A stretch of 64,000 bases of DNA from Agapetus fuscipes. Lineage: Eukaryota > Arthropoda > Insecta > Trichoptera > Glossosomatidae. The stretch covers positions 3,596,001 through 3,660,000 of the forward strand of contig OX637354.1 in NCBI GenBank assembly GCA_951799405.1. Direction: 5' to 3'. The notes below the pieces were generated by a model, which worked only from the letters and a program-made list of their open reading frames with translations, was not told the origin of the DNA and made no database searches. The position numbers and the translations under genes were made by a program. Positions 1 to 7,885 of the stretch are shown here, piece after piece (within the stretch, counting starts at the first letter, position 1; the number at the start of each line of letters is the position of its first letter).

Positions 1-140
1 GTTGGTGTGAGGCCGGCCCCCTTACCTGTAAAAATAAATAGGTCCCGAAGCGCCACATGCGAGTCCTTCGGGGATTACGCAGGCAAGAAGTTACACTATA
101 TGTGTAGCTTAGTTGCGTTTTTTTTTTTAGTTGCGTTGCA
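1..140 (+). repeat. SINE2, 3' part (cut by window edge)
   Basis: Matches the 3' half of SINE2 copies at 15.6 and 38.8 kb: a GTTGG..GAGGCCGGCCCCCTTACCTG block, a 'cacatgcga' block and the terminal 'ACTATATGTGTAGCTTAGTTGCG'-type end. The tRNA-like head lies outside the window. Confidence 0.75.
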
Positions 141-154
141 TTATAAATCATTGC

Positions 155-391
155 ACATCGATACCTTAAAGATAAAATGAATAAGTGCTGATTCACTGAT
201 TTGAGAAATTGTGGATAAAACATTTTATTGTTAGTAACTTCTCATATATACGTACCTACGTGAACTAATTATAAGGAAAAGCTCAAATGCTCAAAAGCTC
301 ATGACAAACTTCTAAACTACAGATTTTTCACACTTTTGTGGTGTTTTCTCTCGTAGAAAATAGGAAAAAGGTGCATTTATCTGAGAAATCC
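155..391 (+). mobile_element. MITE-E copy, one end missing
   Basis: Begins with a degenerate terminal inverted repeat (ATCGATACCTTAAAGATAAAA, TIR consensus about 34 bp ending GAATAAGTG) and runs to 'CTGAGAAATCC'. It lacks the opposite TIR. It is non-coding. The same internal sequence recurs at 2.63, 7.17, 22.75 and 36.82 kb. Confidence 0.65.
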
Positions 392-465
392 AGAAAAATA
401 AATTTGGACATCATTCTTTTTTACAAAAAAAAAGATTTGTGAAGATGAATGCCTCTGGAAAAATC

Positions 466-1030
466 CCTTGACTTATAGGTTGGTATGAGGCTGACAAGTG
501 ACAACCCATCTATAATATTACATTCAAGATTCGTATGTAATGCATTCCCATAAGCAGACACGTATATTATATATGACGCAGTTTTCATGAAGATCATCTT
601 CATTATTTCACTTGTAGAAGCGCATCTTAAACATGAGCGAAACGTCCAGAAGCTCCAGCTCTCATAGACCACGGCAACATATCCCGGAAAACATCTCTCC
701 AGCATCATCAGCCGGCCTTGTGAGCCTAAAACTCTTATTGCATGTGTTTGTTGGTGGGCTAACATATGAGCCTTAAATGCCAATATTTCTTGGTAAATTA
801 GATTACGCTGTAGAAAATGGTTCACTTTGCCAGTGCCACCCTTGTTTCAGGGAAATAATTTCAGGGATTTTTTTTTAGCAAGTGTTGAAGGACGTATGTT
901 CATTTGAGATTTAGGTTTTCATGTCGTAGGTTCACATGCGGCCTGTGCAAGCGCGAACTTATACGTCTGTTTGAGAGAACACACATAACACGAATCCCTA
1001 ATGTTACATATCTCTGCAACATAGATTAGA
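466..1030 (+). repeat. T-module mosaic interrupted by a ribozyme-type element
   Basis: The canonical T start (CCCTTGACTTATAGGTTGG) is at 468. A reversed T 3' end follows at about 517-575, a ribozyme-type element at about 576-735, a T 3' end in + orientation at about 745-806, and a nearly complete T body at 808-1030 ending in TAGATTAGATTA. The pieces show repeated insertion and rearrangement at one spot. Confidence 0.6.
611..650 (+). ncRNA. degenerate hammerhead-like motif (alpha family)
   Basis: A decayed CTGANGA box (TTGTAGAAG) precedes GCG...GCGAAACGTCC. The GAAACGTC half is intact. Flanks match the element at 16.23-16.40 kb, including the reversed CATCATCAG at about 712-720. It is probably inactive. 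Confidence 0.4.
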
Positions 1031-1092
1031 TTAATAGATTAAAATAAAAAACTTATTTGTTACAATTCACATGAGCTTTTATTATTTTTTAA

Positions 1093-1137
1093 ACACTACC
1101 GGTTTCGGGAGAAGCAATACCTCCCATCTTCAGGTGT
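1093..1137 (-). ncRNA. hammerhead-like ribozyme motif, left arm
   Basis: Mirror image of the motif at 1165-1209, read on the minus strand. CTGAAGA falls at about 1127-1133 and GAAACCGGT at about 1098-1106. It is identical in sequence because the arms are a near-perfect palindrome. Confidence 0.6.
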
Positions 1138-1164
1138 AAATATAAACTTAAAAAGTTTATATTT

Positions 1165-1209
1165 ACACCTGAAGATGGGAGGTATTGCTTCTCCCGAAAC
1201 CGGTAGTGT
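1165..1209 (+). ncRNA. hammerhead-like ribozyme motif, right arm
   Basis: Stem I ACAC (1165-1168) pairs with GTGT (1206-1209). The CTGAAGA core box is at 1169-1175 with one extra T at 1176. Stem II is GGGAG (1177-1181) with CTCCC (1191-1195). GAA plus the palindrome ACCGGT (1199-1204) takes the place of stem III, and A1205 is the position-17 nucleotide before the predicted cut. All invariant core residues of a hammerhead are present apart from the extra T. Stem III has no loop, so pairing needs a second molecule. Confidence 0.6.
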
Positions 1210-1393
1210 TTAAAAAATAATAAAAGCTCATGTGAATTGTAACAAATAAGTTTTTTATTTTAATCTATTAAAATGAACTTTCACGAAGTAACTGCCAAAA
1301 ACCTAGATAATAGATTAGATTAAATGTTCCTCCACTGTGTATTGTTAGCATCTTTGGCTCACTGACAGATGGACTTGGTTTGTCTTGAAAAGG

Positions 1394-1470
1394 GTGTGCC
1401 AGCAATGTGCCAGGGGTGTTCCAGGGGTGTGCCAGGGTTGTGCCAGGGCTGTGCCAGGTCTGTGCCAGGT
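1394..1470. repeat. 11-bp minisatellite (GTGCCAGGGCT-like), 7 units
   Basis: Seven head-to-tail 11-bp units around 'gtgccaggg', each differing by one to three bases. GC-rich against an AT-rich background. Confidence 0.8.
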
Positions 1471-1683
1471 GTCTACAGTTTAATAAAGCAGCCTCTCCTT
1501 TAACTTAAGTGACACCTGTATTAATCTAACAATGTGCCCAATCCTTCCCTGTCGTAGGTACACTTTACCCAATCATCGGATGAAAGTTCAGAAATAACCA
1601 CGAGACTTCTAGATAGCTGGGGCGTGTATCCCATACAGGCACATGAGCCTAATAGGTAGGCAATACATTGCAAAAAACCATTC

Positions 1684-1803
1684 ATGCTTGATATTCAGAT
1701 TAAAAATTCAAAATTAAAGTTTGATTGGAGCCATCGTAAGCACTTAAGTCAATTTCAAACAAGTTATTTGAAAGGAATGGGAGAAAATATTTTTTCTGAA
1801 ATG
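1684..1803. repeat. repeat F copy 1
   Basis: Shares CTTGATATTCAGATT, GGAGCCATC and GGAATGGGAGAAAA with 6568-6692. No coding sign and no termini seen. Only two copies are in the window. Confidence 0.6.
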
Positions 1804-1848
1804 TATTTGCCTATACCCTATGCACGCGCCTAGTAGAAAGTAACTATC

Positions 1849-1880
1849 CGGTCGATAGTTCAGTTGGTAGAACGCTTGCG
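1849..1880 (+). repeat. SINE2 head fragment
   Basis: GGTCGATAGTTCAGTTGGTA is the tRNA-like A-box part of SINE2. It is cut after the anticodon-like region, just upstream of a complete oppositely oriented SINE2, which suggests one SINE2 landed next to or inside another. Confidence 0.65.
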
Positions 1881-1899
1881 TTTAAAGTTAGATGGCGAA

Positions 1900-2222
1900 G
1901 GCAACTAAGCTACAAATATCCAATTAGTGTAATTTCTTGCCGCGTTATCTCTGAAGGGTTTCGCATATGGCGAGTGGAACCTATTTATTTTTACAAGTAA
2001 GGGGGGCGTTACGCCAACCACTTCAGTTGAAGTGGGTTTCCCAGCACCCGAGGTGGCTGGTACTTATTTCTTGTGAAGGCTGAGTAAACTTTGCCGGTAT
2101 TTTATTTTGGGTTTTGAAATAAACACTGCAGCGGGAAATTATTTCTGTCACCCTCAGTGGGATTCAAACCCGAGCTCACAGCATAAAATGCAAGCACTCT
2201 ACCAGCAGAGCTATCGACCGGA
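1900..2222 (-). repeat. SINE2, near full length
   Basis: Read on the minus strand it starts with CCGGTCGATAGCTCTGCTGG and a B-box-like GGTTTGAATCCCACTGAGGG. The AT-rich middle, GGCTGGTACTCA-type block and 3' TTAGTTGCC end follow. The head has diverged (GGTTTGAATC instead of GGTTCGAATC), so it is probably an old copy. Confidence 0.8.
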
Positions 2223-2267
2223 CACGGATGTCAAAAATGATTTTCCGTTTTGGCGTTGATAATTAAT

Positions 2268-2425
2268 TCGACAGCAGTTACAAGGTTTATTTACATATGT
2301 TAATGTGAGGTTTGGTTTATTTTGTTTGTACACATGCAGCATTTGTAAGCGCGAACTTACATGTGCTTGCATGTGGGCATGCATTGAGTATGAGCCTTGA
2401 GTGTCAACATGTCTTAACAACTTAA
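2268..2425 (+). repeat. T module, partial
   Basis: Contains GAGGTTTGGTTTATTTTG, the GCATTTGTAAGCGCGAACTT block and the GTGGGCATGCAT block. It lacks the canonical start and the tail. Confidence 0.65.
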
Positions 2426-2454
2426 AGTGTAGATTATAGCCGAAAAATATGAAA

Positions 2455-2632
2455 ACTGCTGATTCTGCGGGACCGTCCACTTGGAACCAGCTGCCTCCTG
2501 AAAAGCGCGCCAAGGAAGGGATCGAGAGCTTCAAGAAGGGAATGAAGACCCATTTCTTCACCGTAGCGTCAAGCCTGAAAGCGCCCTTGCAGTGACAGTA
2601 GTCACGAAACGGCGCTATAAAAATCATCATCT
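2455..2632 (+). pseudogene. LINE reverse-transcriptase C-terminal fragment (WNxLP type)
   Basis: In the frame from about 2459 the translation reads ADSAGPSTWNQLPPEKRAK, then a basic stretch ending KAPLQ and a stop near 2596. A 'WNxLP...F+..' ending is typical of the last residues of Jockey/CR1-like LINE ORF2 proteins. After the stop, a short 3' UTR ends in an ATC repeat (ATCATCATC) that abuts MITE-E. Only the last 45 or so codons remain. Confidence 0.55.
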
Positions 2633-2832
2633 TCACTGATTGAGAAATCGTGGATGAAACATTTTATTGGGTGTAACTTCTCATAATAAGTGAACTAATT
2701 ATAAGGAAGTGCTCATGAAAAACTTCTAATCTACAGGATTTTCCCACTGTGTAGTGTTTTCTCTCGTAGAAAATAGGTAAAAAGGTGCATTTATCTGAGA
2801 AACCCATGTTACCTTAATATGTCACTTATTCT
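2632..2832 (+). mobile_element. MITE-E copy, partial
   Basis: Starts inside the element at CACTGATTGAGAAATCGTGG, shares the whole interior with the copy at 155-391, and ends TATGTCACTTATTC just before the SINE1 head at 2836. Confidence 0.65.
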
Positions 2833-2835
2833 TGA

Positions 2836-3149
2836 CCGGTCCGTAGCTCAGTGGTAACACCGCGGACTCTGAATGGGAAGGTTGTGGGTTCGAATCCCGG
2901 CCGAGCACAAAAAATATACCATTTATATTTTCAAATTTGCTCTTCGCTGGGTTGAAAAATTCATTGAACTTTACCAATGACCGATCACCAAAGGTCCATG
3001 CAGCCTCACAGCAACTGGGTCTTGCTTGAGTATTGGCGCTTTGTAGCGACGACCAAGCTCGTACACCTCTGCGGCACTACAACAAGTGTCATAGATCCCT
3101 AGAGTCTCTAGAATCTAGGGAGTCTCCCGCACAGGATTACTAAAAAATA
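2836..3149 (+). repeat. SINE1 with tail B, near full length
   Basis: tRNA-like head CCGGTCCGTAGCTCAGTGG with B box GGTTCGAATCCCGGCCGAGC (2888-2907). The common SINE1 body follows: TTTGCTCTTCGCTGGGTTGA, GGTCCATGCAGCC and GCAACTGGGTCTTGCTTGAG. Tail B (CACCTCTGCGGCACTAC ... CCCGCACAGGATTAC, about 3065-3140) resembles the 3' end of the Jockey-like LINE at 36.18-36.26 kb. The head looks derived from a tRNA, possibly tRNA-Thr. Confidence 0.85.
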
Positions 3150-3423
3150 AATAAGTATATATTATTTTATATATATTAAAAAGAAGCATTACATTGTTAT
3201 AATTTTCAGTATTTTTTTTGTTGTTATTAATTGTTTGATGAATGTTTGGATTGCAAGCCAGACGAGGGATTTCATTTGTAAAGAAAACTTAAATACAAAT
3301 TACCATAAACTAATATTGTTTACAAAGCATTCTGGTGGTGGCGCACCTGTTCCAACAGCAGCACAACTCTTTATTATCAAATCTGTGTTTATCGAGTTAG
3401 GACACGCGCCTACTCTCTCTAGG

Positions 3424-3645
3424 AATGTGGGGATGTATTGGATCAAGGTGTACTCCGGTCCGTGGTGTAATGGTCAACGCTTCGGACTTGTAATAGGAAG
3501 GTAGTGGGTTCGTATCACAACAGAGGTTTGAATGCCACGGTTGTGGGAATGTATTGGATCAAGGCGTACCTACCTACTCCGGTCTGTGCTGAAATGGTTA
3601 ACGCTTCGGACTCGTGATTGGAAGGCAGTAAGCTCGATTCCCGGC
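3424..3645 (+). repeat. tandem duplication containing two SINE1 heads
   Basis: GGGATGTATTGGATCAAGG plus a SINE1 head occurs at 3430-3517 and again at about 3546-3645, a period near 118 bp. The first head is cut after its B box; the second continues into the SINE1 body. Confidence 0.6.
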
Positions 3646-3757
3646 GGAGCTTGAAAAATATTTCATTTTCAAATTTGCTCTTCATTGGGTTGAAAAATTA
3701 ATCTGCCTTTACCAAAGACCGGTCACCATAGGTCCATCCAGCCTTACACCAGAGGCG
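3578..3757 (+). repeat. SINE1, 3' truncated
   Basis: Head CCGGTCTGTGCTGAAATGG, degenerate B box, then the TTTGCTCTTCATTGGGTTGA body. It ends at GGTCCATCCAGCCTTACACC with no tail A or B. Confidence 0.7.
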
Positions 3758-3794
3758 TGCATCCCATAATGGCACATGCGCCTCCTAGGTAGGC

Positions 3795-3910
3795 AATATA
3801 ATCTATAATCTAAGCTGTAAGGATATGTATTATGTAAGCATTTAAGGCTCATATGAGATGCATGCCTACAGACAGGCACATGTAGGTTCGCGCCTACACA
3901 TTCTGCATGT
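3795..3910 (-). repeat. T module 3' half, split by LINE-B
   Basis: The minus-strand T 3' end; its 5' half continues at 5559-5700 beyond the LINE-B insertion. ATGT at 3907-3910 and again at 5555-5558 is the probable target-site duplication. Confidence 0.7.
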
Positions 3911-5554
3911 CTTGTCTTGTCTTGTATCCTGCCGCCATTCCTCTAGGGGTGGCCAGTACCTCCATATAAGTGCCTCCACTTGACTCTGTCCCTGCATACT
4001 TCTTTCATCTCATCTAATTTCATCACTCTTTTCATGCATGCTCATCTCTTGTTTCCACTCTGTAAATTCCATTCATTCGCAATCTCACTTATCTGATCAA
4101 TCCATTCTTTTCTAGGTCTTCCCCTTCCACGCTTACCTAACACATTCCCTTTATACACTCTTTTTGTCAGTCGGTCTTCATTCATCCTTTCAATATGTCC
4201 AAACCATCGCATCACACTTCTTTGAACTTTCACTTTCACGCTTTCTTTTACTCCGCATTCATTCAGAACCCATTCGTTTCTCACTCTATCTTTCAGTGTT
4301 TTTCCTGTCATACTTCTTAAATGAGCCATTTCTACGGTGCATACCTTATTTACTTCTCTTTCATTCACCGTCCATGACTCGCTTCCATACATCAGGGTCG
4401 GCAACAATATACAATTGTGTACCGCCATTTTCATTTTCTTTGGTATCCTTTTATTCTTCGCTATTCTACCAAACGCTCCTATCACGCATCTTCCTTTGCT
4501 GGCACGCTTCTCTAATTCCTTCGTCATCTTACCATTCGCCTCAAACTTGCTTCCTAAATAGTCAAACTCATTCACTACTTCAACTTTTTTTCCATTCAAA
4601 TTAACTGTAAGTTCCTCACATACTTCATTCCTGTCAAAAACTAATATTTTTGTCTTATTCGCATTCACCTTTAAGCTATTTTTACAAAATGCATCATTCA
4701 GTTTGGTTAACATCGCTTGGAGTTCCTCCGCCGAGTCAGCTAAAACTATAGCATCATCAGCATAAAGAAGTACTCCAACTCTTGTTTCACCCACTTTCAC
4801 TCCGCTCTCTGATATTCCAGCTTCTTTTATGCAACTGTCCATGATTATATTAAACAACCATGGACTCATCACGCAGCCTTGCCTCACTCCCTTATATACA
4901 TCAAACCAGTCACTATATCTCCCATCCACTCTTACACATGCCGAACTATTTTCATAGATGGCACGTATCACATTCAGAAGGTTGTCATTCACACCGTACT
5001 TCCTGAGAACATTCCACAACATACATCTGTCCACCGAGTCAAAGGCCCTCTCGAGATCCACGAAGGCTGCGTAGACCACCCTCCCCACAGCCAGATGTTT
5101 TTCAACAATCTGTCTGAGAGTAAAGATTTGGTCCACACAACCTCGTCCTGGCATAAAGCCAGATTGAATATCAGAGACCCTGTGATCGGTGGCCATTCTC
5201 ACTTTTTTTATGACAATTTTGCATAAGACTTTCCCAGGTATACTAAGGAGACTAATGGGCCTAAAGTTACGGCAGTCTTTCTTGTCCCCTTTACCCTTGT
5301 AAATAGGGACAATGACCGCCTTTCTCCAGTCCATCGGTACTACCCTGTCTTTCATACACATCTTGCATAATTCAAACATCCACTCTACCACATATTCTCC
5401 TCCTGCCTTTAACATCTCAGCATTCAATCCATCCATACTTGCAGCCTTTCCATTCTTCAGCTCTTTTATGCTTGCTTTTATTTCCTCTTTCAAAATATCC
5501 TCATTACTTTCATTTGTAGGGTCACATTCATATAAATTTCTTTCGCCCTGTCCT
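3911..5554 (-). pseudogene. LINE-B: non-LTR retrotransposon reverse transcriptase, 5' truncated
   Basis: Longest coding relic in the window, open from about 5554 down to a stop at 4042. It encodes a non-LTR reverse transcriptase. Numbering from the upstream flank: LRQIVEK near 151-157, AAFVDLERAFDSVD near 167-180 (catalytic Asp box), KGVRQGCVMSPWLFN near 226-240, and the catalytic YADD at 269-272. A thumb region with FDYLGSKF and a C-terminal LRSMTGKTLKDRVRNEW / RWFGHIERMN / GRGRPRKEWIDQISEIANEW block follow. The frame closes at a TGA just after NKR, where related copies (39.7 and 43.7 kb) read on through another Arg. About 32 more codons to a GTGHP ending can be followed to about 3945, so this is probably a nonsense mutation. 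No endonuclease domain is present because the copy is 5' truncated. It ends in an (ACAAG)n tail at 3911-3928. The first five residues of the open frame come from flanking T sequence. The clade is RTE-like or a relative; I cannot settle it. Confidence 0.85.
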
Positions 5555-5558
5555 ATGT

Positions 5559-5700
5559 GTGCATACAAATAAAGAAAACCTCACATGGACATAAACCTTG
5601 CAACTCCTGCCGCCGTTCCCTGAACCGGGGTGGCATTGGCAAAAGTGAACCGATTTTTACAGCACGGATGGTCAGCCTCGTACCAACCTATCAGTCAAGG
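5559..5700 (-). repeat. T module 5' half, continues from 3795-3910
   Basis: Contains minus-strand CTCACATGGACATAAACC, GCAACTCCTGCCGCCG and ACGGATGGTCAGCCTCGTAC, and ends near the canonical start (TATCAGTCAAGGAGC). It directly follows the LINE-C coding end at 5812 on the same strand, so it is that LINE's own 3' terminus. Confidence 0.75.
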
Positions 5701-5811
5701 AGCACAAAAAATTATAAATGTTTTACAGAAATTCATGAGACACATTACAAATTAAAATTAAAATAAAGTAAAATTAAAATTAAACTTAATATTACACTTA
5801 GAATTAATGCC

Positions 5812-6117
5812 CTAGCCGCCATTGTTGCAAATCAACCGCCATTCCTTTCGGTCCTTACATACTTCTTTCATTTCATTCAGAGTCATAATCTTTTTCATGC
5901 ACTCTCTCCTTTTGTTATGACTCTGAATATCCCATTCATTCGCTATTTCGGAAATTTGATCCATCCATACTTTTCTCGGTCTTCCCCTACCACGGCTTCC
6001 ATTCATAGTTGTAGCGTACACTCTCTTCGTCAGTCTTTCGTCATTCATTCTTTCCATATGTCCAAACCATTTTAACAAACCCCTTTTGATTTTTACTTTT
6101 ATACTTTCCCTTGCCAT
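5812..6117 (-). pseudogene. LINE-C: reverse-transcriptase C-terminal fragment
   Basis: About 100 codons homologous to the C-terminus of LINE-B: KRGLLKWFGHMERMNDERLT, GRGRPRKVWMDQISEIANEW, then EMKEVCKDRKEWRLIC and a stop. The related copies at 43.8 and 50.6 kb end RLICDVGG and are also followed by a T module. The 5' end is lost at about 6117. The Trp-Phe-Gly-His and basic GRGRPRK segments are features of the region downstream of the polymerase in this LINE group. Confidence 0.75.
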
Positions 6118-6232
6118 GGTAAAAAAAACATTTAAACTTGATATTCAAAAAAATTGATTATTTTTCAATAAAACATTAAAAAATAAAAGAAATTAAAAAC
6201 TTTGTTTTATTCCACTTTTATTGTTTTTGAGT

Positions 6233-6275
6233 ATGTTACAAACGTTTTCGGAATACCTTCCATCATCGGGTAACA
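6233..6275 (-). ncRNA. hammerhead-like motif, left arm
   Basis: Minus-strand copy of the motif at 6402-6442: GTTAC stem I, CCGATGA box, GGAA/TTCC stem II, GAAAACGTTT. Confidence 0.5.
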
Positions 6276-6401
6276 ACAATTACTAGCTCCGCCCCAAAAC
6301 TCACCATCTCCCTCCCACATACCTACCTTGCTACCCCCTCCCTTACCACCAATAGATCCCACACCCATGTCTTAATTTTTAAGTTTGATTTTAGTAATTG
6401 T

Positions 6402-6442
6402 TGTTACCCGATGATGGAAGGTATTCCGAAAACGTTTGTAAC
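6402..6442 (+). ncRNA. hammerhead-like motif, right arm
   Basis: GTTAC (6403-6407) pairs with GTAAC (6438-6442) as stem I. The box is CCGATGA (6408-6414) instead of CTGATGA, with an extra T. Stem II is GGAA with TTCC around a GGTA loop. GAAAACGTTT (6428-6437) gives the loop-less palindrome AACGTT and U at position 17. The C at the normally invariant U4 may lower activity. Confidence 0.5.
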
Positions 6443-6567
6443 ATACTCAAAAACAATAAAAGTGGAATAAAACAAAGTTTTTAATTTCTTTTATTTTTTA
6501 ATGTTTTATTGAAAAATAATCAATTTTTTAAAATGAATTTCCACAGTGTTTCACAAAAATCTTTTCA

Positions 6568-6692
6568 AAACTTGATATTCAGATTTAAAACTCAAAATTT
6601 AAGTTCCATTGGAGCCATCATTAGCACTTCAGTCAATTTCAAATGAGTTATTTTAAAGGAATGGGAGAAAAACAAAATCTGAAATGTATTAT
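6568..6692. repeat. repeat F copy 2
   Basis: Second copy of the sequence at 1684-1803. Its start is duplicated at 6134 by the insertion of the fold-back element. Confidence 0.6.
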
Positions 6693-6704
6693 TTATTATT
6701 ATTA

Positions 6705-6985
6705 TGTAAGTAACACTTCGGACTCGTAAGTGGAGGGTTGTAGGTTCAAATACCGGCGGAGCACTAAAAAATGCCATTTATAGTTTCAAATTTGCTCTTC
6801 GCCGGGTTGAACAATTCATAAAACTTTTACCAATGACCGGTCACCAAAGGTCCATCCAGCCTTACAGCAACTGGGTCTTGCTTGAGAATTGGCGCTTTCT
6901 ACAGCGACGACCAAGCTCGCAGAGGGCTCTTGAGGTGTGATATACACAAAAACTGCGCTCACCAAATAAATCAGGCTATTTTTTT
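6705..6985 (+). repeat. SINE1 with tail A
   Basis: Head truncated at its 5' end (starts at TAAGTAACACTTCGGACTCG), B box GGTTCAAATACCGGCGGAGC, full body, then tail A (CAGAGGGCTCTTGAGGTGTG ... CACCAAATAAATCA). The internal CAACTGGGTCTTGCTTGAG is intact. Confidence 0.8.
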
Positions 6986-7006
6986 TAATACCCTATGCAC
7001 GCACCT

Positions 7007-7091
7007 GCCTTACACCAACTGGATCTTGCTTGAGAATTGTCGCTTTCTCCAGTTACTACCGTTTTCTCAGAGGGCTCTTGAGGTGTGATAT
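7007..7091 (+). repeat. SINE1 tail-A fragment
   Basis: GCCTTACACCAACTGGATCT through CAGAGGGCTCTTGAGGTGTG. It lies 20 bp after a complete tail and is a partial second copy. Confidence 0.6.
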
Positions 7092-7171
7092 GAGAACCTG
7101 CTGTCTTTTAGAGCAGAGTAAACCCGTAGATATTTCATTTGAAGTGAATAACGTAAGGCCGGCTTTTCCTG

Positions 7172-7455
7172 AATCTCGATAGGTACCTTAAAGTTAAAAC
7201 TAAAAACCTAAGTGACATGCTAAGCTAACATGGGTTTCTCAGATAAATGCACCGTTTTTTTTTTCTATTTTCTACGAGAGAAGACACTGGCAAAGTGTGA
7301 AAACCCTGTAGTTTCGAAGTTGTTTATGAGCACTTCCTTATAATGAGTTCACTTACTATGAAAAGTTACTCCCAACAAAAGGTTTTATCCAAGATTTTTA
7401 AAATCAGTGAATCAGCACTTATTCAGTTTTACCTTTTAAGGTAATAAAGTGATAT
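7172..7455 (-). mobile_element. MITE-E, both ends present
   Basis: Degenerate left TIR near 7174 (GGTACCTTAAAGTTAAAAC) and right TIR (CACTTATTCAGTTTTACC, 7417-7434). The interior shows CAGATAAATGCACCG, CTACGAGAGAAGACAC and ATAATGAGTTCACTTACTAT. About 280 bp and non-coding. It is inverted relative to 155-391. Confidence 0.7.
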
Positions 7456-7545
7456 ATGAAATAAACCGATTCGACTCGCCATGCGCAAATTCTTTGGGGA
7501 CAACGCGGTAAGAAGATGCAATATGTGTGCAGCTCAGTTGCGTTT
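7456..7545 (+). repeat. SINE2 3'-end fragment
   Basis: ATTCGACTCGCCATGCGCAA to GTGTGCAGCTCAGTTGCGTT matches the SINE2 3' end. Confidence 0.6.
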
Positions 7546-7885
7546 CATCAAAAAATGAATCACGAGTCTTTTATCATAATTTTTCACAATGTAAATTTCA
7601 CGTCTGTTCGTTTTGCTTCAAGACTATACGTCCCCCCAGTGCTTGTTTGGCTTATCTACCATTTGATTCAAAGATGAATTTTCAATGAAATTGTCTTAAG
7701 AATCACATTCTACACAATCTGAGCTAAGAAGTAAATTTAAAACACGGTAATGTGAGAGTTGTTTGAAATATTTTTAAAATCAATTTCCAGTTTTCATAAG
7801 GCACATTGGTCCAGTACACATACAAACATTGCTCATGTGAAATTACCTCTGATCTCACAAAGGCACCAAGTTGTGGCTATTTTTT
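7546..7885. other. no gene or repeat recognised
   Basis: AT-rich unique-looking sequence. Short open frames carry no recognisable motif. Confidence 0.4.

Larger units (their letters stand above)
1021..1323. mobile_element. palindromic ribozyme-bearing element, 14-bp flanking repeats
   Basis: Arms 1031-1149 and 1153-1271 are a near-perfect inverted repeat of about 119 bp with a 3-nt loop. The element is flanked by the direct repeat ATAGATTAGATTAA at 1021-1034 and 1310-1323, although this sits in a T-module tail where slippage could also make repeats. After the right arm comes ATGAACTTTCACGAAGTAAC (from about 1273), the terminal block shared with elements at 6.5, 22.2 and 37.3 kb. Each arm carries a hammerhead-like motif. 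Confidence 0.7.
6134..6581. mobile_element. fold-back ribozyme element with 14-bp TSD
   Basis: AAACTTGATATTCA at 6134-6147 and 6568-6581 flanks a 420-bp element. Its arms (about 6147-6282 and 6398-6530) are inverted copies of each other around a 115-bp C-rich spacer. The right end has the terminal block ATGAATTTCCACAGTG (from 6533). The target is repeat F (compare 1684), which shows the site was continuous before insertion. It has no ORF. The long TSD, fold-back arms and ribozymes point to a Penelope-like non-autonomous element. Confidence 0.75.

Noticed and set aside
4164..5572. Several plus-strand frames over the LINE-B region
   Set aside because: Antisense shadows of the LINE-B reverse transcriptase.
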